A stretch of 6,515 nt of DNA, taken from the NCBI GenBank assembly GCA_028293365.1, contig JAQGOX010000436.1:1-6515 (forward strand). The letters run 5' to 3'. Of this stretch, positions 1-6,515 are shown in pieces. Origin of the DNA: Verrucomicrobiales bacterium. GTDB taxonomy: Bacteria > Verrucomicrobiota > Verrucomicrobiia > Limisphaerales > SXQI01. The notes beneath the pieces are model-generated. The model was not told the DNA's origin, did not search any database, and worked only from the letters and a program-made list of their open reading frames with translations. Each line of letters begins with the position of its first letter. Position 1 is the stretch's first letter. Position numbers and translations under genes: made by a program.

Positions 1-232
1 AAGCCTCGGCGAAGGAGGATGAATAACTTTTTTAAATTATTTTGAGAGTAGCCCCGCGGATGTCCCACCCCCCCTGCTACGATTCACCCGAAATATGAAT
101 GAAAAAGTTCGCAAAACCAACCTCCGAACCGCATCATGCGATGAACTGCCAGACTTTCCTCTTCCCTTCGGCCACTCTGCAAGGCCTGGTGCTCCACTCC
201 AACCCCGCTCGTCCCTCATGAGCACTGTAGGC

Positions 233-247
233 CGGGTAACTTACCCG
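233..247. repeat. Perfect 7-bp palindrome CGGGTAA-C-TTACCCG
   Basis: Two perfect 7-nt arms flank a single central base. With a one-base centre it is more likely a protein-binding dyad or part of a larger folded element than a stand-alone hairpin. No gene start lies close by. Confidence 0.5.
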
Positions 248-263
248 ATGCCCCTCCCATTAA

Positions 264-298
264 CACCCGCGCTTCAACCGGGTGCCACCAAACACCCG
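264..298. repeat. CACCCG / CGGGTG / CACCCG competing dyads
   Basis: CACCCG occurs at 264-269 and 293-298 and its complement CGGGTG at 279-284. The middle arm can therefore pair with either flank (loops of 9 and 8 nt), giving two mutually exclusive stems. A further CACCCG lies at 85-90. Confidence 0.5.
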
Positions 299-307
299 AG
301 GAACCTC

Positions 308-326
308 AAACCGTTTCCAACGGTTT
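308..326. repeat. 8-bp hairpin AAACCGTT-tcc-AACGGTTT
   Basis: Perfect 8-bp stem with a 3-nt loop. The stem is AT-rich at its base and is not followed by a long T run on either strand, so I do not call it a rho-independent terminator. Confidence 0.55.
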
Positions 327-381
327 CCCTACCAGGTCAGCCATTAGCAAATCAGCCCCGGTGCGCGGCCGAAAGTGTGGC

Positions 382-412
382 TATTGGTCGCCAATACGAG
401 TCGCCCGACCAA
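382..412. repeat. Overlapping inverted repeats TATTGG/CCAATA and TTGGTCG/CGACCAA
   Basis: TATTGG (382-387) and CCAATA (391-396) form a 6-bp hairpin with loop TCG. The overlapping TTGGTCG (384-390) can instead pair with CGACCAA (406-412) across a 15-nt loop. The two stems exclude each other because they share bases. Confidence 0.45.
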
Positions 413-419
413 ACACAAT

Positions 420-800
420 TTCAAATCAGCAAAAAACGAATTAAACACGTTTCGGAAATGGCGGAACACAAGATAGACACGATTTCCAAAAATCCGAAAA
501 CACGATTTATCCCCACAAATCGGTAGTTTTCACCAAAAAAACACGATAAAAAAATTAAAAATAAAATGAGACCGCTGGCTGTCGGCCGAAAAAGTTTCCA
601 CCATTCACCGCCCACCACACACTAACCAAAAAACACATCGGCAGACACGGTGCAAACACACTAGGACACACCTGGATTTCCCCGTAAAACACACAAAAGC
701 ACAGAAAAGTACAAAGAAACACGACGAAAAAAAATCTGACCTCAAAAACACATGAACCCTCCAGCCTCTCAATTCCCTTCCACTTCATCCCGAAGACTCT
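420..800. other. A+C-rich, strand-asymmetric intergenic segment
   Basis: In 601-780, hand counting gives about 75 A, 61 C, 21 G and 23 T, so roughly three quarters of the + strand is A or C. The motif ACACG recurs irregularly (445, 477, 500, 541, 645, 719), and ACACGAT occurs three times with spacings of 23 and 41 nt. No tandem period was found and no gene is apparent. The Phe/Val/Cys-rich open frame on the opposite strand (555-896) is a by-product of this composition. Confidence 0.6.
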
Positions 801-908
801 CAAAAACGCGACAAACGTTTTATTTACCGATACCATTGCTGAACAAAGACTTCCAACTGATGGTTTTTTGGTTTCGCCTTGGCACGCCAACTGCATGCGA
901 GATTGCCA

Positions 909-3323
909 ATGAACAAGAATAAGGGATTTGTTTGCCGGGGACTACGGCACTGGCTGGGCTTAATAACAACTGTTATCGGGTGCTTGGTTTCGGCCAATGC
1001 GGTGACACTTACAAACTCCATTTTGTTCGTTACGCAAATTCCGATCGGCGATGATTTCACCACAATTGGTTCAGTATTCGGAAACCACAAAGCCGGCACA
1101 GATTATACCGGACGCGGAGGCGACCTTTATATCCGATATCCAGATGGTACCCTGAAGAATTTGACGGCGGCTGCCGGTTTCGGAAAAAGTGATGGATTTC
1201 AGGGAGCGGGTTCCATCGCTGTTCGCGATCCCGCAGTGCACTGGAATGGGACAAAGGCCGTGTTCAGCATGGTCATTGGAGCGCCGGTTAAACTCTACAC
1301 CGGAGATACCAATGTTTGGCAGCTTTATGAGGTCACCGGTTTTGGCGTCAACGAAACTCCCGTCATTACGAAAGTGCCCAACCAGCCCGCTCGATTCAAC
1401 AACATCAACGCCTGTTACGGCACGGATGGGCGAATCATTTTCACAAGCGACCGTCCCCGTAATGGGCAGCAACATTTATATCCGCAACTGGACGAATACG
1501 AACTGGCACCCACGGTCACCGGCCTATGGAGCCTCGATCCGGCATCTGGAGACCTGTTTCAGATGGACCATGCTCCGTCAGGCACATTCACTCCGACGGT
1601 TGATAGTTATGGCCGGGTAATTTTCACTCGATGGGATCATCTGCAACGCGATCAGGAAGCCGACGCTGATGTCGAAGCACTTTCCAAAGGACAATCGCTT
1701 CCCTATGCGACATTCAATTTTTCCGACGAATCGGCGAATGCCATCATATTCCCGAATGATCGAAGCGAGCTCTTTCCTGAACCGCGCGCCACCACTGGCA
1801 ACGTAAATCATCATACGTTTAATCAATTCTTTCCGTGGATGATCAATGAAGATGGGACTGAGGAAGAAACGTTGAATCATGTCGGCCGGCACGAACTGGC
1901 GAGTTATATGGAAGGCAGTTTTCTTGACGATCCAAACCTGGAGATTTTTTACAATGTCCAGGCCCGCTACAACACGAACTTCGCCAATAACATTTTGCAA
2001 ATGAAAGAGGACCCCCGAAATCCGGGTGTTTATTTTGGGACGGATGCTCCGGAGTTTTTCACCCATGCGAGCGGACAGATTCTCACTCTGACGGGTCCTC
2101 CAGGTCTGGACGCCGACAAGATGCAGATCAATTATATCACTCACCCCGAGACAAAGAGCTTCTCCGATAGTGCAACTACAAACCATTCAGGGCATTACCG
2201 CGAACCGGTGCCCATGAGCGATGGAACTATTATAGCCGTGCATACGCCGAACACCGATCTCGAAAAACATCGGGGTGTCGGCGCGGACTACGCATTCCGA
2301 CTGAAGACGCTCAAGAAATCGGGCCCCTACTGGATCCCCGACCAAACATTAACGACCGGGATCTCGAAAACCGTCAGTTATTATCAGAACGATGCTCTGG
2401 TCAATTACTCCGGAGTGCTTTGGGAATTAAATCCGGTTGAAGTGCGGGCGAGACCGCTCCCAGTTGAAACCAAAACTCCATTGGGCGGCCCTGAGCAACA
2501 GGTCTTCAATGAGGAGACGGTGGACATAGCAGAATTGCGTGACTATTTGCGAACGAATAATCTTGCCCTGATTGTGAGTCGAAACCTGACAACCCGGGAC
2601 CACGCCGATCGACAGCAGCCCTTCAATCTCAGGGTAGCAGGAACAACCACCCAAACAATTGGAGCGCCCGGGAAGATCTATGACATCGCCGCGTTACAAC
2701 TCTTTCAAGCGGATCAAATCCGCGGATACGGTTTGTATCGGGTGACCGACACTCCGCGGAACGGCCGGCGGGTGCTCGCCCAACCGTTGCACGACTCGGC
2801 TTCGGTTTCGAACAACATCTTTTTCGGATCGACAGCCGGAAGTGTAAAATTGGGAGACGATGGTTCGATGGCCGCCTTCGTGCCCGCGCGCCGGGCCATG
2901 ACCTGGCAATTAAACGATCCAAATGGCTCCCCTGTCGTGCGCGAACGATTCTGGCTAACGTTTCAACCGGGAGAAATTCGCACCTGCACTTCCTGTCACG
3001 GACTCAATACACGCGACCAGGCGAATCATCCGGTTCCGACGAACAAACCCGAAGCCTTGCGCACTCTTTTGCAAACATGGAAGGCAAAAAACGGGTCGAG
3101 TGGGAAACCGAGATTTACTGGAATTACCCGAATGAATAACGGGCATGTCCATTTAAGCCTTCAGGCATCTCCAGCCAGAACCTACCTCGTCCAATCATCC
3201 GCGGACCTTTCGCAATGGACCACTATTGGAACAAGTACAACGGGAGCGATAGCCAGTTTTGAGTTCGAGGACGCCAATGTCCTGAGTTCAGAACCGCGCT
3301 TCTATCGAGTCGTTACTCCATGA
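909..3323 (+). CDS. Exported HzsA-like (hydrazine synthase alpha-related) single-haem c-type protein
   Basis: Predicted exported protein of 804 residues related to the alpha subunit of hydrazine synthase; its reaction is unknown. The ATG at 909 is preferred over an in-frame TTG at 879 because it directly precedes a basic stretch, a hydrophobic core (about residues 15-27) and an AxA cleavage site (A29-N-A31). Neither start has a clear Shine-Dalgarno. From about residue 35 to 400 the sequence reads as a beta-propeller, with the family motifs CYGTDGRIIFTSDRP (C169 to P183) and GRVIFTRWDH (235-244). A later region carries QPGEIRTCTSCHG, whose C693-x-x-C696-H697 is a c-type haem site, the only CxxCH in the protein. 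Residues about 735-804 form a separate beta-rich tail ending FYRVVTP. True HzsA has two haems; this protein has one, so it is a relative and not a hydrazine synthase. First gene of a likely three-gene operon. The family call is confident; the function is not. Confidence 0.88.
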   Translation: MNKNKGFVCRGLRHWLGLITTVIGCLVSANAVTLTNSILFVTQIPIGDDFTTIGSVFGNHKAGTDYTGRGGDLYIRYPDGTLKNLTAAAGFGKSDGFQGAGSIAVRDPAVHWNGTKAVFSMVIGAPVKLYTGDTNVWQLYEVTGFGVNETPVITKVPNQPARFNNINACYGTDGRIIFTSDRPRNGQQHLYPQLDEYELAPTVTGLWSLDPASGDLFQMDHAPSGTFTPTVDSYGRVIFTRWDHLQRDQEADADVEALSKGQSLPYATFNFSDESANAIIFPNDRSELFPEPRATTGNVNHHTFNQFFPWMINEDGTEEETLNHVGRHELASYMEGSFLDDPNLEIFYNVQARYNTNFANNILQMKEDPRNPGVYFGTDAPEFFTHASGQILTLTGPPGLDADKMQINYITHPETKSFSDSATTNHSGHYREPVPMSDGTIIAVHTPNTDLEKHRGVGADYAFRLKTLKKSGPYWIPDQTLTTGISKTVSYYQNDALVNYSGVLWELNPVEVRARPLPVETKTPLGGPEQQVFNEETVDIAELRDYLRTNNLALIVSRNLTTRDHADRQQPFNLRVAGTTTQTIGAPGKIYDIAALQLFQADQIRGYGLYRVTDTPRNGRRVLAQPLHDSASVSNNIFFGSTAGSVKLGDDGSMAAFVPARRAMTWQLNDPNGSPVVRERFWLTFQPGEIRTCTSCHGLNTRDQANHPVPTNKPEALRTLLQTWKAKNGSSGKPRFTGITRMNNGHVHLSLQASPARTYLVQSSADLSQWTTIGTSTTGAIASFEFEDANVLSSEPRFYRVVTP

Positions 3324-3398
3324 CAGCTCCTTTTCGATCGAGTAGGATTCGATGTCCGGCTGAATATAGACCGGCCAGAAAGCATCTAATCTCGATCC

Positions 3399-5243
3399 AT
3401 GTCATTCACCCAGAAACCGCTCAGATTGCAAACGGTCGCGGTTTTCCTCATGATGATTCTCGGATTCAGCACCGCAGTGGCTGCTCCAATTCGAGAATCC
3501 GGGGAAATTGACTGGAAGAAAGAGCGTGAATTCTGGGCTTTTCGCGCGCCGCGTCCACAACCGGTTCCCCAGGTCCGTCACAAACGATGGCCCCGTCAGG
3601 AACTTGATTACTTCATTCTGGCTCGATTGGAGCAGAATGGATTGTCTCCTTCACCGGAAGCCGGCAAACGAACCTTGATTCGGCGGATTAGTTTCGATCT
3701 CACTGGCCTGCCTCCAACGCCCGAAGAGGTGGCCGTATTTGTTGCAGATCGAAGACCGGATGCTTATGCGTTATTAGTCGAACGCCTGCTTGCGTCCCAA
3801 TCCTTTGGCGAACGGATGGCGAGCCTCTGGTTGCCACTGGCGCGGTATGCGGAAGATCAAGCTCATCAGGTCGGAGACGATACAAAATATTTTTACCCGA
3901 ACGCCTTCAAATATCGCGAGTGGGTCATTAACGCGTTTAACCGCGATTTGCCTTACGACCAATTTGTCGAATTGCAACTGGCTGCCGATACACTCGGACA
4001 CACGAACGATCTTGCCGCACTTGGATTTCTTGGATTAGGTCCAAAATACTACGATCGCGGCCAACTTTCGGTAATGGCTGACGAATGGGAAGATCGCGTT
4101 GATACCGTCAGCCGCACATTCCTCGGACTCACCGTCGCATGCGCCCGCTGCCACGATCATAAATTCGATCCGATCACGCGCGCCGACTACTACGGACTCG
4201 CCGGGATATTTGCCAGCACGAAAATGGTGACAAAATCGCCCGACGGCTCCGTGGAGAAGGCCGAAAAAGCGGATAAGATTTCAGTGGCTGCATTGCACGT
4301 TGTGGAAGATGATAAACCACAGGACCTTCACATATTCATCCGGGGCAACGTAGATCGCAAAGGTCCCCTCGCCCCTCGCGAATTCATCCAGATTCTGTCG
4401 GGCGATCACCCGAAACCGTTCGATCTTGGAAGCGGACGTCAGCAACTCGCGATGGCCATCGCCGCACCAGAAAATCCTCTGACTGCGCGAGTGATGGTCA
4501 ATCGTATCTGGGGCGCTTTCTTTGGAAGACCGATCGTTTCTACTCCAAGCAACTTTGGACACTCTGGATCATTACCTGCTAATACGGAACTCCTCGATGC
4601 CTTAGCGATGCGGTTTATGCGGGAAGGTTGGTCCATAAAAACGCTCGTTCGTGAAATTGTACTTTCTGCGACCTATAGGCAGGATTCACTCTCGAATCCG
4701 AAGGCGGCCACCATCGATTCGGACAATCAATTGCTCTGGCGGATGAATCGCCGCCGGTTATCGATCGAACAATGGCGTGATTCGATTCTGCTTTTTTCGG
4801 GGAAACTGGAAAACGATGGAGGAAAATCACTTGAACTGGAGGATCCGACAAACCATCGGCGCACGGTTTATGCGCGGATAAGCCGGCTGCAGTTAAACAA
4901 CGTCCTGATGCAATTCGATTACCCGGATGCGAATGTGCATGCCGAAAAACGTTCGACTACGACGACGCCGATTCAAAAGCTTTACGAAATGAACAGCGGC
5001 TTCGTGCTTGATTCGGCGAAAACGATCGCGAACCGGCTCGCCGATCAAAAACATGGTCTTAAATCAAATTCGGCGGAACAGGTTCAAGCGGCCTATCAAT
5101 TGATTCTGGATCGCGCTCCAGATCGCTTTGAGAAAAAGCTCGCGCTTGATTTCCTGAAACAACCGCCTATTGCGGAACTGAGCCGTTGGGACGAATATGT
5201 CCAGGCGCTGCTCATCTCGAACGAAATGTTTTATGTGGACTGA
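3399..5243 (+). CDS. Exported PSCyt2 (DUF1549) / PSD1 (DUF1553) domain protein
   Basis: A 614-residue protein of the planctomycete-type DUF1549-DUF1553 family, whose function is not established. A Sec-type signal peptide is visible: K6/R9, hydrophobic core at 13-23, and likely cleavage after AVAA at residue 29. This supports the ATG at 3399 over the two Met codons inside the core (residues 18 and 19). DUF1549 (PSCyt2) spans about 67-275, with ELDYFILARLEQNGL, FDLTGLPPTPEE, SFGERMASLWLPLARYAE and ACARCHDHKFDPI; C248-x-x-C251-H252 is a candidate c-type haem site. DUF1553 (PSD1) spans about 345-612, with NPLTARVMVNRIWGAFFGR, STPSNFGHSG and REIVLSATYRQDS. The N-terminal PSCyt1 cytochrome domain found in longer relatives is absent, and the linker between the two domains is only about 70 residues. 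The gene starts 75 nt after the HzsA-like gene with no clear Shine-Dalgarno, and its end overlaps the DUF1501 gene. Confidence 0.93.
   Translation: MSFTQKPLRLQTVAVFLMMILGFSTAVAAPIRESGEIDWKKEREFWAFRAPRPQPVPQVRHKRWPRQELDYFILARLEQNGLSPSPEAGKRTLIRRISFDLTGLPPTPEEVAVFVADRRPDAYALLVERLLASQSFGERMASLWLPLARYAEDQAHQVGDDTKYFYPNAFKYREWVINAFNRDLPYDQFVELQLAADTLGHTNDLAALGFLGLGPKYYDRGQLSVMADEWEDRVDTVSRTFLGLTVACARCHDHKFDPITRADYYGLAGIFASTKMVTKSPDGSVEKAEKADKISVAALHVVEDDKPQDLHIFIRGNVDRKGPLAPREFIQILSGDHPKPFDLGSGRQQLAMAIAAPENPLTARVMVNRIWGAFFGRPIVSTPSNFGHSGSLPANTELLDALAMRFMREGWSIKTLVREIVLSATYRQDSLSNPKAATIDSDNQLLWRMNRRRLSIEQWRDSILLFSGKLENDGGKSLELEDPTNHRRTVYARISRLQLNNVLMQFDYPDANVHAEKRSTTTTPIQKLYEMNSGFVLDSAKTIANRLADQKHGLKSNSAEQVQAAYQLILDRAPDRFEKKLALDFLKQPPIAELSRWDEYVQALLISNEMFYVD
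5233..5243 (+). other. 11-nt gene overlap (PSD1 stop / DUF1501 start)
   Basis: The DUF1501 ATG at 5233-5235 lies inside the last codons of the PSCyt2/PSD1 gene, which stops with TGA at 5241-5243. The two genes are in different frames. No strong Shine-Dalgarno precedes the ATG, so re-initiation by ribosomes finishing the upstream gene is a reasonable inference. The overlap supports co-transcription. Confidence 0.8.
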
Positions 5244-6515
5244 ATCGAACGCCAGGGCAGGCACGCTGAATCGCCGGCAAATGCTGTCGCGGATGTGTTC
5301 CGGTTTCGGAATGGTCAGTCTAGCCGGACTGCTCGGCCCACGTGTCCTGGCCGATAACTCAGCCACTGTTCCGCATTTTGCGCCAAGAGCGAAACGGGTC
5401 ATATTCCTCTTTATGAACGGCGGTCCATCACACATGGATACGTTCGATCCAAAGCCGAAACTGAGGGAAATGGAAGGTAAACAACCCGACGGGGAGTTGT
5501 TCAAGAAAACCAAGGGTACCGGTTTTATGCCTTCGCCTTTGCGTTTTGATAAATGTGGGCAAAGCGGGATCGAAGTGAGCGAATCACTGCCTAACATTGG
5601 ACGTATCATCGACGATTGCTGCGTCATTCGTTCGATGAAAACCGATGTGCCGAATCACGAACCGGCCTTGCTGCAAATGCATACGGGCAACATCCAGCCG
5701 ATCCGGCCCTCCATGGGATCGTGGCTCCTCTATGGCCTCGGCACGGAGAATCAGAATCTGCCTGGTTATGTGGTGCTGCGGCCAAGCCCTAATATCGTGG
5801 TCGGGCCAGCGCTCTGGAGTAACAGTTTTCTGCCCGCTGAATTCCAGGCGACGAGCATTATCACGAAAGATATGCAGGTCGAAAAGCTGATCGCGAACAT
5901 TAAAAACCCAAAACTCAATTCCGATCAACAACGACAACAACTTGATTTAGTCCAGGCGCTTAACCATCGACATGCGGCCGCGCGAGCGCACGATCCCGAA
6001 CTGGAAGGCCAGATCAAAACGATGGAAACGGCTTTTCAAATGCAGAAGCGGGCCATGCAAACGTTCGACATTTCGCGCGAACCACAGCACATCCGCGAAA
6101 TGTACGGCGATACAACCTTCGCAAGGTCCTGTTTGCTCGCCCGGCGCCTCGTCGAGGATGGAGTGCGGTTTGTTTCCGTTTATTACACTTCATCGAACAA
6201 TCAACCGTGGGACACGCACTCAGACCACAATTCCGGTCACAAAAAACTTTGCCTGGATAGTGACAAAGCTACTGCGGCGTTGATTACCGATCTCAAACAA
6301 CGCGGCCTTCTCGACGATACGCTCGTCATTTGGGGTGGCGAGTTCGGACGCACTCCCTATTCGCAGCTCGACGACAAAGAGAAAGATACGAAGAAAGCAG
6401 GTCGTGACCATCATCACACGGCATTCTCAATGTTACTCGCCGGAGGCGGGGTGAAAGGCGGTACAGTTTACGGCGCGAGCGACGAATTAGGAATGCATGC
6501 CACAGAAAATCCCGT
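5233..6515 (+). CDS. DUF1501 protein with Tat signal, 3' end cut by window
   Basis: Open reading frame of 427 complete codons with no stop before the window edge. It matches the DUF1501 family, which belongs to the alkaline phosphatase/sulfatase fold; the substrate is unknown. The ATG at 5233 is chosen because it keeps a twin-arginine signal: LNRRQMLSR (R14, R15), then a hydrophobic stretch at about 24-35 and likely cleavage near VLA-D (A40/D41). The ATG at 5281 would lose both arginines. Family motifs follow in order: FLFMNGGPSHMDTFDPKP (58-75), NHEPALLQMHTGN, RPSMGSWLLYGLG, WDTHSDHN (W326, D327, H329), WGGEFGRTPY (367-376), GRDHHHTAF (G390 to H395) and LAGGGVKGGTVYGASDE. The conserved D, E and H residues are those expected to bind metal in this fold. 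About 50 more residues are expected beyond the window. It overlaps the preceding stop by 11 nt in another frame, which suggests translational coupling. Confidence 0.93.
   Translation, partial: MWTESNARAGTLNRRQMLSRMCSGFGMVSLAGLLGPRVLADNSATVPHFAPRAKRVIFLFMNGGPSHMDTFDPKPKLREMEGKQPDGELFKKTKGTGFMPSPLRFDKCGQSGIEVSESLPNIGRIIDDCCVIRSMKTDVPNHEPALLQMHTGNIQPIRPSMGSWLLYGLGTENQNLPGYVVLRPSPNIVVGPALWSNSFLPAEFQATSIITKDMQVEKLIANIKNPKLNSDQQRQQLDLVQALNHRHAAARAHDPELEGQIKTMETAFQMQKRAMQTFDISREPQHIREMYGDTTFARSCLLARRLVEDGVRFVSVYYTSSNNQPWDTHSDHNSGHKKLCLDSDKATAALITDLKQRGLLDDTLVIWGGEFGRTPYSQLDDKEKDTKKAGRDHHHTAFSMLLAGGGVKGGTVYGASDELGMHATENP

Larger units (their letters stand above)
1..908. other. Long non-coding stretch upstream of the operon
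   Basis: About 0.9 kb without a convincing gene. Open frames exist on both strands (for example 95-526 on + and 555-896 on -), but they overlap, show no recognisable domain and have low-complexity composition. The first 26 nt could hold the tail of an upstream gene (a frame ending in TAA at 24-26), which cannot be proven from so few codons. About 80-415 is rich in short dyads; about 420-800 is strongly A+C-biased. I could not pick a trustworthy promoter for the operon: the 800-900 stretch has AT-rich segments but no clear paired -35/-10 boxes. Confidence 0.6.

Noticed and set aside
3..26. Possible C-terminal tail of an upstream gene (ending ASAKEDE, stop TAA)
   Set aside because: Only seven codons are visible and the other two frames also stop soon (20-22 and 43-45), so there is no basis for choosing one.
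12..45. Shine-Dalgarno-like AAGGAGG followed by ATG and a short frame
   Set aside because: The ATG directly abuts the purine run with no spacing, and the frame is only eight codons.
308..326. Hairpin as a rho-independent terminator
   Set aside because: The stem is not GC-rich and is not followed by a T run on either strand.
95..526. 143-codon open frame on the + strand
   Set aside because: Proline-rich, no recognisable domain, no Shine-Dalgarno, runs through the dyad-rich block and into the A+C-biased segment. More likely non-coding, though I cannot exclude a small lineage-specific protein.
420..800. CRISPR or tandem repeat array based on recurring ACACG words
   Set aside because: Spacings are irregular (32, 23, 41 and more) and the repeated word is only 5-7 nt.
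555..896. 113-codon open frame on the - strand, rich in Phe, Val and Cys
   Set aside because: The composition follows directly from the G+T-rich strand of a skewed intergenic segment; no domain or start signal supports it.
1578..2186. 202-codon open frame on the - strand
   Set aside because: Lies wholly antisense inside the HzsA-like gene, whose frame carries clear family motifs.
909..3323. A genuine anammox hydrazine synthase alpha subunit
   Set aside because: Only one CxxCH, a different C-terminal domain, and no beta/gamma subunit genes nearby.
5064..5627. 187-codon open frame on the - strand
   Set aside because: Antisense to the end of the PSD1 gene and the start of the DUF1501 gene, both strongly supported on the + strand.

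Overview
The window looks like chromosomal DNA from a member of the PVC bacteria, most likely Verrucomicrobiota of the Pedosphaera/Limisphaerales type. Two things point there: the three genes belong to families greatly expanded in Planctomycetes and Verrucomicrobia (a hydrazine-synthase-alpha-like haem protein, a PSCyt2/PSD1 protein and a DUF1501 protein), and the first protein ends in a short beta-rich tail finishing in FYRVV, a tail typical of exported Verrucomicrobia proteins. This placement rests on recognised families, not on a database search.

Layout: about 1-908 holds no convincing gene. Its first part (about 80-415) is dense in short inverted repeats; its second part (about 420-800) is strikingly A+C-rich and G/T-poor on the + strand. 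From 909 to the right edge, three genes lie on the + strand: 909-3323 (HzsA-like, one CxxCH haem site, Sec-type signal), 3399-5243 (DUF1549/PSCyt2 plus DUF1553/PSD1, one CxxCH site, Sec-type signal) and 5233 to beyond 6515 (DUF1501, alkaline-phosphatase-like fold, Tat-type signal, cut by the window edge). The gap between the first two genes is 75 nt, and the last two overlap by 11 nt, so they are probably one operon.

Together the genes would supply three exported proteins: two with single c-type haem motifs and one metal-hydrolase-like protein sent through the Tat pathway. The families are known only as domains of unknown or loosely inferred function, so a shared periplasmic or cell-surface redox or hydrolytic task is an inference. 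No RNA gene, mobile element, CRISPR array or clear terminator was seen.
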